DNA of 64,000 nt from Cryptomeria japonica (lineage: Eukaryota; Streptophyta; Pinopsida; Cupressales; Cupressaceae), in assembly GCF_030272615.1 (NCBI RefSeq), contig NC_081405.1:157003454-157067453 (forward strand). The letters run 5' to 3'. Shown here piece by piece: positions 20,902-31,742 of this stretch. A program made the position numbers and the translations under genes. The notes beneath the pieces are model-generated. The model was given only the letters and a program-made list of their open reading frames with translations, had not been told where the DNA came from and made no database searches. Each line of letters starts with the position of its first letter. Within the stretch, counting starts at the first letter, position 1.

Positions 20902-21384
20902 TCATAGATTGAGAATCTGATCACCTTCAGATTTTAGGTAGATGTTAATGTCCTTACTTGTTCTCCAAAATCTTATCTTCACAAGATGAGAGTGCAATCG
21001 TTCATACCATGCCCTAGGTGCTTGTTTCAATCCATACAGGGCCTTGTGTAATCTACACACCATGTCACTATCTTTTGATAAGGCAAACCCATCTAGTTTC
21101 TCAATATACACTTCCTCTTCTAGGATTCCATTCAAGAATGCAGACTTCATATCCATCTAATATACCTTGAATCCTTTAAATGCTACAAATGCAAGTAGCA
21201 TTCGAACACCTTCCACTCTATCCATTGGGGAAAAGGTTTCTCCATAGTCTTCTCCCTCTTCCTGAGCATATCCCTTGCATACAAGCCTTGGATTGTTCCT
21301 TACAACTGTGCCTTCTTCATTCATCTTATTCTTGAATACCCATGTGTTACCTATGACATTCTTGTTTTTCAGTCTAGGTACCAA
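20902..21384 (-). pseudogene. pol: D pol: RT N-terminal half
   Basis: Two abutting frames in the same phase (21384-21157 and 21156-20902), separated by one stop, give NVIGNTWVFKNKMNEEGTVV, LVCKGYAQEEGEDYGETFSP, then MDMKSAFLNGILEEEVYIE and [19 protein letters not shown]. These match copia reverse transcriptase. The FVDDIIFGD active-site strand follows just beyond at about 20900-20875, but it is out of frame. Confidence 0.9.
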
Positions 21385-21968
21385 AGACCATGTTGCATTC
21401 TTTTCTTATCTGGTTCGGCTCCTCTTCCATTACCTTAATCCAGTCTTCATCTGTAAGTGCCTCTCTAGTAGTCTTAGTCTCAAATTCAAAAATCATGCAA
21501 GAGTTTTCTTTCACCTTTCTTCTTTTGAGTATCCATGTATCTTTATTGCCTATGATCTGCTTAGGATCATGATTTAGTTTCACATATCTAGGAATGATTC
21601 TTACTGGTTCTGCTTGCTTTTCCTCTTCTTCTTCTTCTCCATCTTCTTCTTCACCTACTACAGCTGCTACCGGTATAGGGACAATGAGATCTTTGCTTGT
21701 ATCTTTCTTAACCGGTTCCCAGAAGGCTACACTTGGTTCATCTTCCACTTGCTCGCTACAGGTTTCCTCATGTTTCTTATGGGATTTTATCAACCCTGAC
21801 ATTGATTCTCTCAACAATTCTTTGAGTTCTACTGTTGTAACATTTGAGAGCTTTGCTCTTAGTGAAATATCCCAGAAATATTCCTTCATCACATTTAGCA
21901 TCAAACTTTCTTAGATGCTCACCTCTCTTGATGTAACACTTACTGCCAAAGACTTTAAAATAACTCAT
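21374..21968 (-). pseudogene. pol: D pol: integrase C-terminal part and linker to RT
   Basis: The reading gives SYFKVFGSKCYIKRGEHLRKFD and EGIFLGYFTKSKALKCYN, the typical copia integrase C-terminal GKGY-like region. An acidic low-complexity linker (GEEEDGEEEEEEK) then leads to VRIIPRYVKLNHDPKQIIG. One frame change separates the pieces. It ends at the RT start. Confidence 0.85.
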
Positions 21969-22184
21969 AGTGGGAGTCTTCCCAGTCTAGTGCTCATAAG
22001 GGGTTTTATCTTTACCTTTCTTGATGAGTACCTTGTTCATAGTATAGACTGCAGTGCTCACTGCTTCTTTCCAAAAAGTGTGAGCAACCTTTCCTTGGAT
22101 CAACATTGTTCTGGCCGCTTCAACTTCAGTCTTGTTATTCATTTTTGCTATGCCATTTTGTTGTGGTGTCCTTGACGTAGACAG

Positions 22185-22700
22185 CTACCTCTTGATATCG
22201 TTCTCTTCAGAGTACTTGTTGAATTCATCAAAAGTGAATTCACCTCGTTGATCGATTCTTAGTAATTTTATCCTTTGACCACTTTCTTTCTCTACCAATG
22301 CTCTAAAGGCTTTGAACTTTCCAAATGCCTCAGACTTGTCTTTCAAGAATGTGACCCACATCATTCTTGAGCAATCATCAGTAAGAATCATGAAATACCT
22401 ATCTCCTTGAATACTTCTAGTTTTCATTAGACCACATAGATTAGTGTGCACAAGATCAAGTAAGTTCTTTGCTGAAAAAGACTTACCTTTGAAAGTTGAG
22501 GAAGACATCTTCCCAAGTTGGCATTCTCTACACAAAGAATTCTCCAGTTTGTTCAACAAAGGCAATCCTCTTACTGCCTTGATCTTACTCGCCTTTACAA
22601 TATTATCAAAATTCATATGGCAAAGTATCCTATGCCATATCCAACTATCATCAAACTTCTCCATTAGACACTGACTAATCTTGGCATTCAACTGAAACAA
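22185..22700 (-). pseudogene. pol: D pol: integrase zinc-binding and core domains
   Basis: The frame contains the HHCC-type zinc domain (WIWHRILCHMNF through CRECQLGK) and the core start VHTNLCG, FMILTDDCSRMMWV and then LRIDQRGEFTF, where family members have RTDRGGEF. So the first two catalytic Asp positions are retained. A stop cuts it at 22184, before the catalytic Glu region (22180-22000), which lies in broken frames. Confidence 0.88.
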
Positions 22701-22897
22701 GTTACCTCTGGTCTACTTACCTGTGGCAGTAAGCTCACCACTCTTTCCAATTATACTGCAGACTCCACCTTTGAACTCCAAAATGAGTCCTTTGTCATTT
22801 AGTTGAGCAACACTCAAAAGGTTATGCTTAAGACCTTCTACCCAGTAGACATCATCTGCACTACTCTTTCAATTCAATGAGATGGATCCCTTACCTT

Positions 22898-23485
22898 TCA
22901 CCAAGCATGGTGCATCATTGCCAAACAAAACAACACCTCCATCATATTCTTCCAGAAACAAAAATTTTCTCTAGTCACCAGCCATGTGGTGAGAACACCC
23001 ACTATCAACAATCCACTCATTTGAGTGTCAATGTGAGAGACAAGGGCTTTCTTGTTAGACACTTCTTTTACATCTACAAACACTATGTCCTCATTCTCTT
23101 CATCCTCAGATTCTTCATCAGTAGCACCTTCATCCATTGCAACAAGACAATTTCTCCTTCCTCCTCCTTTATACTTTCTAAACCTCCCTGGTTTATCCTT
23201 ATTGTCATTTTTAGGGAAGTTAACAACTATATATCCTATCTTATTGTAGGAAAAACATTTTAAAGGAAGCTTACCTCTATATTTTCTGGTGCCTTTTGGA
23301 AGTCTCTTGGAAAGAAGAGCTTCAAATTCCATTAGAATCTCTTCATTATCCATATCTCTGCATTTCCTAGATTCATTACTAGTACTTACTTCTTTGCCTT
23401 TTCTAGTTGGTGCAACAGATGCTCTAAAAGCTGACTCAGTCTTCTGAACACTGTCATCATATCTATTCAACTCATATGCAGTCAA
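22898..23485 (-). pseudogene. gag-pol: D gag C-terminus and protease region
   Basis: The frame contains SKRLPKGTRKYRGKLPLKCF followed by a zinc knuckle of which only the first Cys survives (CFSYNKIGYIVVNFPK). An acidic stretch follows. The protease motif WIVDSGCSHHM is present in another phase at about 23017-22980, so a frameshift separates gag and protease. The pre-integrase region follows, with stops, to 22700. Confidence 0.85.
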
Positions 23486-23539
23486 CTTTGCAATGATAGA
23501 GTCTAAGGATACCTTGGTTTTTTCGATAGACCTTAGCTC

Positions 23540-24046
23540 CTAAATAGTAGCAACTCTGATTGCATAGACCGGTAACAATGATCTCAAAACTTTACTGACA
23601 ATGGTGGCATCATCAATTGTTCCACCAGTGCTCCTGATATCTCCAACCACGGTCTTGATCCTTATACCATACTGTTGAATGGTCTCTCCTTCAACCATCC
23701 TTATGTCTTCAAATTTTCCTCTAAGGCTCTCTTCCTTAGCTTTCTTGACATGCTCATCACCACCATAAATGGTTTCTAGAGTGTCCCATACATCCTTAGG
23801 ACTGTCCTTATCTTGTACATCAATGAACTTAATATCGGACAGGCTGCTAATAAGGGCTTCCATGACTTGTCCATTTTCTTGAATTTCTCTTTTCTGATCA
23901 TCGGTTAGAGTGCCAGTGGGGATAACATAGACATTCTCAACATAGCTCCAATGTTGAGCACCCAAACTCTTGATATAAATCTCCATTCTCTCCTTCCATA
24001 ATTTGAAGTTATCTCTATTGAACTTAGGACCTTCCCTCTTCATCAT
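23540..24046 (-). pseudogene. gag: D gag, N-terminal domain
   Basis: The ATG pair at 24046 opens MMKREGPKFNRDNFKLWKER, and 168 codons stay open through the copia-type gag (UBN2-like) domain, including VWDTLETIYGGDEH and FEDIRMVEGETIQQYG. A stop at the end separates it from the zinc-knuckle frame. The same start occurs in D2 (9933) and, diverged, in I (52034), so D and I are related families. Confidence 0.88.
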
Positions 24047-24117
24047 TAAAGCATGATCTTTTACCTCAAGCGATTAAGCTTATATCATCGAGAACCTGGA
24101 GTTGCTTTGATACCAAT

Positions 24118-25555
24118 TGATGGATAATGATGAATAACAAATACCCTAATCGGTACTGAGAGGGGGGGGTGAATCAGTACATACAAAACTTCTTAACAAC
24201 TTATCAAGTTAAAACAATTCTAACCGATTGTCTTCATCACTAAACTTAACCATGGCAATACTGGTTAAACATAGTAAGACCTCAAATAGTTATACCAGTA
24301 AAACTGAATACTTCAACTAACAATTAATACTTGATAACAACTTCACCAATATACTCATGCATGTGTTGTACGAGTAATACCATAACCATTAACTTTGCAT
24401 GCATATTCACCTAAACAAAGATTGCTAAATCATCACATGAAAAATGCACAACTCATGACACAGATTTCTCACGAGGAAACCCAAATGGGAAAAACCACGG
24501 TGGGGATGAATACCCACAAGCTTGTTTTTGAACTCTTTTGAAGCTTGCTTTGTTAGGAACCTAGTCTAGTTAAAGACTTTACAATAAGGTTGTGTTAGGA
24601 ACCGATCCTGTTAAAGATCACCCGGTTAAGGGATGGCTATATACCCTGTTAAAGGTTGAAACCCTGTTAAAGGTTACCTTGCTAGAGGATTTGAAGATCT
24701 CAATGATCTTGAGTCACCTGGTTAGAGGATTTTCAATAAGCCTATTAAAGCTACCCGATAAAGGGATTTTCCAACTATTGAAATGGTTAGAAGATAATAG
24801 GTAAAGCTCTAATCTGATAACAACACTACATGCTAAGGCAGATCCTTTTTAGTTCCTCTACTCTACAATCACACTCTGCAGTTTTCCACTTAATGGTCTA
24901 GCAAGTATCTCATCACTCACATACGAACACACCATTTGCCAACACAAACAATAGAAAACATCATCGACCTTATAGACAACAATTACGTCAGTGGCATAAA
25001 CCCTAAACCCTAAACATTTTAGGCTTTACAATTATAGGTAGTCCAATCCTGACCGTTTAAAACACTTTGCATAGAATGAAACAATCTCAAATAGATCACA
25101 AGTCATTCTGCATCATCCATTCTCCACCACATATGGAAATCAGTAACCCATCATGCTCTCTTCACATACCACTAAGAAGAATGTTCAATCCCGAGGTAGA
25201 CATTTAATGCAATTGATTTTCACATGCAAGATCCTCAAGGAAATCCTTCACGTGCACAAAACTGACGTGGCATATTGATCTCATCCTTATCTCTTAGCTA
25301 ATTCATCACAGAATGTCACCGGTTGCATCGCACAAGCTAGATTGTCAAAACAGAAACCCTAGAGATGAGACTACCAACCAGTAGTCACACTTAGTGAAAC
25401 CCTAACACCGGTCTACTACATCTCTTCATACTGGTTCTCCAAATTGAACATCAATAACAACTTCTTCCAATATTCATACCAGTTCACCTACACTTCTATC
25501 ATCACTGACAACATACATTATCACCATATCATCATACCATCATCATATGCCAATA
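24118..25555 (-). repeat. D outer 5' LTR
   Basis: In D's direction it starts at 25555 (TATTGGCATATG; the expected TG has become TA) and ends at 24118 with ATCA. The primer site TGGTATCAAAGC follows at 24115-24104. It matches the inner LTR over its whole length, apart from the CACTA insertion. Confidence 0.9.
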
Positions 25556-26340
25556 GCTGAGTGGTGCTGATCTAGAACAAAAATTTTGGGTTGAACTATT
25601 TCCACTACTTGTTACCTGATTAACAGGTCTCCTACATCATCTCTTGTTGATAAAACACCTATAGAAGCATGGTCAAGTCACAATCCTTCATTGAGACATC
25701 TTAGAGTTTTTGGTTGTGAGGCATATGCACATGTGCCAAAGGAGAAGTGAACAAAGTTGGAGAACAAGGCTATGAAATGTATCTTCATTTGTTACAGTTA
25801 TGGTGTGAAAGGATATGAGCTTTAGGACATTGTTGCACAAAATGTAATTCATAGTAGAAGTATTATTTTTAGATAAATTAAGTCTCCTTATGTTACATTG
25901 TGGCCAAAATAGAATAAATAGGAAGATGTGATTAAATTCCCTTCTACTTCTGAAAGAGTTGAATCAAGACCACTCTATAGGAAAGAAGTTGAGGAGAGCT
26001 TGTCTAGATTAGAATCTTCAAAAGAGGTTGAAGAACCTCCAACATAGTTTGTTCAAAGGTCTGCAAGACATAGACAACCGCTTGAAAGGTATTCACCTCA
26101 TAATTGGAGATGTAACTCTTTTTTCGAATACTAATGTGGATACACCTAGATCTGTAGAAGAGGCATTAGGTATGAATGATGCAGAATCTTGCAAGATTTC
26201 TATGGAAGAAGAAATGATAGCTTTGAAAAAGAATGACACATGGGATCTTGTACCATTTCCTGAAGGATGGAAACCTATTGGTTCAGATGGAGGCATTGAG
26301 AAGTATAAAGCAAGGTTGGTTGCAAAAGGCTACTCTTAAG
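25556..26340 (+). pseudogene. pol: A pol: integrase C-terminus to RT start
   Basis: Plus-strand reading resumes directly after D with LEQKFWVELF, LINRSPTSSLVDKTPIEAW and LRVFGCEAYAHVPKEK, the end of copia integrase, then CIFICYSYGVKGYEL. RT begins with SVEEALGMNDAESCKISMEEE, NDTWDLVPFPEGWKPIG, then KYKARLVAKGYS. About ten residues normally found between KPIG and KYKAR are missing. Stops are frequent. The integrase core that should precede this was lost at the D junction. Confidence 0.85.
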
Positions 26341-26363
26341 TTGAGGGTGTTGATTAATGTGAG

Positions 26364-27650
26364 ATGTTTTCTCCTGTTGCAAAAATGACATCTATTAGAT
26401 TTTTGCTTTCTATTGTTGTTGCTTATGATTTAGAGGTTGAGAAAATGGATGTGAAAACTACTTTCCTTCATGGCGATTTGGAGGAGGATATTTATATGAC
26501 ACAACCAAAGCACTATGTGGTGAAAGGTAAAATTAATTTGGTTTGTAAATTGAAGAAATCCTTGTATGGCCTCAAATAGAGTCCTAGTATGATGTGGTAC
26601 TATAAATTTGATAAATATGTGTTGAGTTTGTTATTTGAACATTCTAAATCAAATCACTCTATTTATTATTAATCCAATGCTTATTATTTCATGTATATTG
26701 CATTATATGTTGATGATATCTTATTCATTGGGAAAGGGAAAAGTATGATTTTAGAACTAAAGTCTTATCTTGCTGCTAAATTTGAAATGAAAGATCTTGG
26801 TGCAAAAAAACACATTCTTAGGATGTAAATTAGAAGAAATAGAGTGAACATAAAGCTATGGCTAGGCCAGAGTAAGTATGTGAATTCTGTTTTACGAAGG
26901 TTCAACATGCAGGATTGTAGACCATTATGTGTTCCCTTCATAGTTGAAATGAAATTATCTATTTTAGATTGTCCTACATCTCCATCAAAGATGAAATTCA
27001 TGAGAAGAGTGTCTTACCAGAGTGCAATTGGAATTTTGATGTATGTTATGGTTTGTACTAGACCAAACATTGCCCAACCAGTGGGAATTCTTTTCAGATA
27101 TATGTATAATCCTAGTAGAGTTCATTGGGATGCAGTCAAAAGAGTCTTCAGATATTTGAAGGGTACCTCAGAGTATTATTTGTATTATCAAGGTAATTTG
27201 ATTAGATACATGATTTCCCTTGATATTCATGGTTATGTGGATTCAAACTAGGTAGGTGATATTGATAGCAGAAGATCCACCAGTGCTTATGTGTTTACTT
27301 TATTTGGTGGTATAATTAGTTGGATAAGTAAGCAACAAGTTGTGGTGGCTTTGTCTACTATAGAAACAAACTATATGGAAGCTACTCATGCTTGTAAAGA
27401 AAACATCTGGCTTAAGAGAACGTGTTCAGATATTGGAATAAAACAAGGTGCAGTGACAGGCAGAGTACAATCTACCTAGCTAAGAACCTGACATTTCATT
27501 CTAGGACCAAACAAATTGATGTTTAGTATCATTTTGTCAGAGATATGGTTGAAGATGGTAGGGTGAAGCTGGTTAAGGTAGAGACTTTGATGAATGTTGT
27601 AGATTCTTTAACTAAGGTTGTGAGCACAAAGAATTTTAGATGGTGTTCAA
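26364..27650 (+). pseudogene. pol: A pol: RT and RNase H
   Basis: RT shows FSPVAKMTSIRFLLSIVVAY, MDVKTTFLHGDLEEDIYM, KKSLYGLK and the catalytic YVDDILFIG at about 26710. The connection and RNase H follow: YQSAIGILMYVMVCTRPNIA, VHWDAVKRVFRYLKGTSEYY, RRSTSAYVFTLFGGIISW and ETNYMEATHACKE. At least six stops or shifts break it. The 3' end runs to about 27700, before the purine-rich GTGGGAGAATG tract. Confidence 0.88.
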
Positions 27651-27736
27651 ATTCTATGGGCCTCATGGCCCCCAACAATTAATTTATTCTGTTGATACTC
27701 CCTTTGCTCTTGCAAGGTGTTCAACAAGTGGGAGAA

Positions 27737-28631
27737 TGTAGGGAAAATGGTGTCTCAAATTTGCATTTGCATGAGGTTACTATTTATAGTAAGTTTTTTT
27801 GAGCATTAAATGGTGCGAAATTCTCCCCAAAGCTTCGAATTGGCTAGATAAGCATGCCAACAAATTTTCGTTGCAAGATCATAACTAGTTTTGAGGATAT
27901 TAAAGTTTTTTATTTTTGAAGGGTGTGATGAAAGGTTTAAATTTAATTTTGAGAACTTTAGAGCCTCCAAAATTCCCTAAAAAGTAGGCATCAGTAGTGT
28001 AGTGTGTTACGAGGTTATAGAGCACTTTGTGAGCTTTTTGGTGCATCAAACGACTCATCAATCGGACACCCGGTTCACAAGTTATGGCCTTTGGAAGTTT
28101 GGACTCCTGAAATAGGAAATATAAAATGAATCAAACATATAAATGAGTTGTAAAAGGGAGGAACACATGTTGATGTGTGTTTCGACCTATCATAGGGAAT
28201 CTAGAATGGAAATAATATTGGCTCGACTTTATTAGGTGGTTTTAGCCCATGGTTTTGTAATATCATTTGACAATTTCTTGTATTGTATCTCTTATATATG
28301 AGGTGCGTGAGATAGAGGTTGTGTGTAAGGGTGTTATGGCTATTGAGTTATGTTTGAATCTTTGATTAGTGGTACTCCTATGAAGAGATTTCTCTACTAG
28401 TATATTGTAATCTATTATTGATTGATGAATAATATATTGAACTTCTTTTGGAGAGTAAGGTTTTTCTCCTGAAAGGGTTTCCCCCACCTAGATCATTGTT
28501 TTGTGGTTGCATGATATTATGTTTATTTTTGTTAAGTTTTTGTAATTGTTGTAACTATCTATAAAAAAAATTGCATTAACCTCCTCTCAAGGTTAGTGTA
28601 GGAAGTTTTTCTACTACTTAACTTTCTTACA
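27737..28631 (+). repeat. A 3' LTR
   Basis: Starts TGTAGGGAAAATGGTGTC after the purine tract AAGTGGGAGAA and ends TTTCTTACA. The next five bases, CAAAT, repeat the duplication on the left of A. No gene is seen in it. Confidence 0.9.
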
Positions 28632-29263
28632 CAAATTATTATGTTTATCCTTATTATTTCCCTAATACTCATGATGTGGATGAATCACTAACTAGGATTT
28701 TCATTGACCAATTGATGATGATTGACAATCAATTTCAAAATATTCAATAGTGGATGAGTCAACAATACTCAGAAAGTGAGGCTCTACCATTGATTGAAGG
28801 ATTGAAAAGAATGGTTCAAAGTAATAAACTTGGTGTTGATTTATTGCATGGTATTTCTAATATTGTTGATACTAATATTATGTTTATGAAGAGTTGTGCT
28901 AAAGTCCTTGGTTATAAATAAACTAATAGTCAAGTTATTCATTCCATTCGTACGACTACTCCTGTGGCTAGTGTTCCCACCTTTACATCTAACATCATGG
29001 CTACCTCTACACAAAATGTCATACCTACACATGTTAGTCAAGGGGGAAACTCCTCTAATCATAATTCCTTTGTCCCTCATCCTATGAGTCTTCCATTTGT
29101 TTCAAAACCATCTCCCATACCTACCTACAATAGTGTTCCACCTCTTTATTCTCAACCTCTACCATCATATAAAAATTTTAGCCCCCCTTCTCAATCCAAC
29201 ATGTCCAATTTCAATCCATCCACTGAAGCTACCATCAATAATCTAGCCCAAATAGTGTCTTCC
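28632..29263 (+). pseudogene. gag: G1 gag, segment 2
   Basis: Resumes after A at the point expected from B's gag. The readings FIDQLMMIDNQFQNIQ*WMSQQYSE, ALPLIEGLKRMVQSNK, LLHGISNIVDTN, then ASVPTFTSNIMATSTQN and STEATINNLAQIVSS match B's gag residues about 60-290. Stops and a shift are present. It is cut at CTTCC (29259-29263), where element B starts. The frame running on to 29365 reads into B's LTR. Confidence 0.85.
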
Positions 29264-30507
29264 TGTAAAGCGGAAAATCGCGATCGAACCCTAGTTGCTC
29301 TCCCCTCTTCCAACTCCAAGGAGAGAGAAGGGAGAGTCACTCTAGGGTTGATGGTTTTCACTTAGGAGGGACTTTACATTCAAAAGAGGGGTTGAAACCC
29401 ACAAGATCCAATCCCACACAATGCAAGATTGGATGCTAAATGCATTTCAAGGGTTAAGATAGCAAGGCTAGCCTATTTTGTAAAGAATGTTGATAGAAGA
29501 ATTAAGCTAGGAATGCATAGAAAGTGACAAAGATTCGCTTATAAACTGAGATAGGAATATAGTACGAAGCTGCGGACCTGGAATTAGCAGTAAAATGTCA
29601 ATACGGCACTGTCCTGCAAATTTGAGCGAAAGTTGTTGGGACAATGGCGCCCGAGCGCCACGGTCCTCCGAAAAATCCGCGAAACGAAGGGGGATCTATT
29701 CGTCTCTGCACAAGGATTCCAGATCTTCAATTTTAGCCACGTACCTGCAACCTACACACAGAAAAGCGAAGACGATTGGGGGGTTAGGGATTAGGGGTTT
29801 GCCTTTAGGTCAAACCCCGGTTTTGGAATTAACCAAGAAATGAGCAATGCTGTAAATGTAAATGTCTGTAATGTAAAACAAGTACTAATACCTTGTTGTA
29901 AGGATGTTTGTATCCTTATGTGTGAAGGTATAGATGTTGTATGTTGTATGTTGTAGTAGTATGTAGTAAGTGATCTCCTCTTCAATGGTTGAATCCTTGT
30001 CTTGAATGCAACACTTAGCCTTGAATGGAGACTTGGAATGAATGCTTGAATGCTTGAATGCTTGAGTATAGTTTCCACACTTGTACCATCATATCGAATG
30101 AAAGAGGAAAATGTAGTTTATATACTTGTCAATTAGGGCTGATAGACTGATTTTCCCGACCTTAGGACGACCAGGAAAGATAATTTTCCAATTTGCAAAC
30201 ATAAAGACCCGAAGTCCAAAAGAGACCGGGCCCAAAATAGGGCCAGGGACCACGGCGCTAGGCGCCATGGTCCTGGGGGACCAGGGCACTGGGCGCCCTG
30301 GTCCTGAAGGACCAGGGCGCTGGGCGCTCTGGTCCCACCTCCCGGGACAGCAGGGTGCAAAGGAGGTTCAAGCCAGGGTGCAAGAAAATGCAGTTTTCAG
30401 TGTCATAATCAGGTTTCGGGGTCTCCATTCAGGTTGCATGTTGTGTCGCCATCGTGAAGACCGAAATGCAGTCGAAATTGCAAGTGTCACAATTTTAGGA
30501 TGCTACA
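29264..30507 (-). repeat. B 3' LTR
   Basis: In B's direction it runs TGTAGCATCCTAAAATTG to CCGCTTTACA. It contains palindromic GGACC-GGCGC...GCGCC-GGTCC words near 29637, 30246 and 30285-30330. One unit of about 32 bases more is present here than in the other LTR. The ORFs 29595-29843 and 29791-30078 are duplicated at 36203-36451 and 36399-36686 because they lie in the LTRs; they are not genes. Confidence 0.92.
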
Positions 30508-31250
30508 TTTAGCCCCCACTTTAGCGGGAGTATAGGCGTACGCTCATACTTCCGGTAAAGTACAAGGAAACAACATTGAAAGACTTTCACCACGTCAAGG
30601 AGGCAAGATACACCAAGACCCCAGTGGACTAAGGATCTTACGACTTCGATTGACAAAGTAAAAGGGAAGATCACGAGGGAGAACCATGACTGTCAGTAGT
30701 AAGGTTCCCTCATTATGAGTCATGCAAGCAAGATATCAAAAATTTTCAAGGCAAGGCTACATTTGCCAAGAAATTTTCAAGTATCTTGAAAAGATATGGA
30801 CGGGATGTATGCCCCCCTACGTTAAAACGATCGCACACGCCTCACCGGGGGTGATTGCTTTAAGGTAGTGATACATATAAGAAATGAGAAAGGAAAGGAG
30901 CACGTTATCACAAGGATTTAGCCCCCAAGTGTGAGATAAGCCCAAGGATAATAGACACAAAACACAAAGCACAAGGTGACTTCACTTTCCTCGGGGTCAG
31001 TATGCTGTATGATAATTCATGTATATCATATGTATGTATGCATAATTGTTCTTCATTCCCCAATCAAGGAAGGTCACCTAGAAGAAGGGAACACATGTGT
31101 CTTTTGAGTCAACATGAGAGAGATCGAGAGATCTCAATGCTTTGCATCGTCCTCAAGTAGACAAAACTAAGGACAACAAATAGAAGAATGAGAATAACAT
31201 ATAGAAGAAGTAACAAAAGAGAGGGGGAAAAATCTGCTATGCTAATGAAA
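30508..31250 (-). promoter_or_regulatory. B 3' untranslated region with polypurine tract
   Basis: In B's direction AAAGTGGGGGCTAAA (about 30522-30508) directly precedes the 3' LTR and is the polypurine tract. The rest to 31250 has no coding potential that I can see. Confidence 0.75.
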
Positions 31251-31742
31251 CTAGTCTAGCACGTCATCTACCCCCCGATCTTGCTGATCAATGTTTCGGG
31301 AAGGTAGGGAACACGCTAGAGGAGGAACATCCAACACAGCAGATGGAGCTATCACAAGATCCAAACAAGGGCTATGTTCATACCCCAAGCCACGGTGTTC
31401 TTGTCTAGGAGCTAGGATAAGTGCTTTAGAAAATTCATTAGATAAATGGTTATCAATATCAACAAGTTCATATTCACTATCAGAATGAACAGGAGTAACA
31501 TTTGTATCTTGAATAACATTTTCATCTATATCATCATCAAGATTTATAAAAATAGGATCTTTAACTCACACAGGATCAAGACCATCATGCATCTTATGTT
31601 TAGGAGAATTCAGCTCAATCGTCGGCTGAGGAGAAAATGGAATAATGCTTGTTGAAGGTGTTTTTGGGGATTGCGAAGTTTGAGAAGCAGCTGCTTGAGC
31701 TCTAAGATGACGCTTTTGTCGTCGTTCATGTGCAGAACGATT
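31251..31742 (-). pseudogene. B gag/protease ORF, C-terminal extension after an in-frame TGA
   Basis: After the TGA at 31745-31743 the same frame continues: NRSAHERRQKRHLRAQAAAS, then FSPQPTIELNSPKHKMHDGL. A second TGA lies at about 31570. After it come NLDDDIDENVIQDTNVTPVH, SEYELVDIDNHLSNEFSKAL and RGLGYEHSPCLDLVIAPSAV, ending at a TAG (31253-31251). The acidic composition and unbroken phase suggest that the original protein was about 1150 residues long. Whether the TGAs are mutations or are read through is unknown. Confidence 0.65.

Larger units (their letters stand above)
19677..25555 (-). mobile_element. D: Ty1/copia element in reverse orientation (internal region plus outer 5' LTR)
   Basis: Reading right to left: 5' LTR (25555-24118), iMet-type primer site (ATTGGTATCAAAG), gag (24046), protease, integrase, RT and RNase H to 19970, polypurine tract, then the inner LTR (19676-19295 plus 11067-10004). 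That inner LTR is followed by a second primer site and gag fragment (D2). D lies inside A's pre-integrase/integrase region. No matching target duplication is seen, because the left side is truncated. Confidence 0.88.
3091..28631 (+). mobile_element. A: Ty1/copia LTR retrotransposon with nested insertions
   Basis: The element is bounded by related LTRs (3091-3985 and 27737-28631) and flanked by a perfect CAAAT duplication (3086-3090, 28632-28636). A tRNA-iMet-type primer site follows the 5' LTR. Coding order is gag, protease and pre-integrase region (8412-9686), then integrase C-terminus, RT and RNase H (25556-27650), as expected for copia. The integrase core is missing at the D insertion. S1, D and C account for most of its 25.5 kb. 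The sequence resembles the Tnt1-type arrangement, but I do not assign a lineage. Confidence 0.9.

Noticed and set aside
26028-26339. An apparently clean 103-codon gene
   Set aside because: It is a fragment of A's RT start between stops, with the usual WDLVP and KARLVAKGYS words; not a separate gene.
29595-30512. Several open frames duplicated at 36203-37005
   Set aside because: They lie in the two LTRs of B and are repeated for that reason only.
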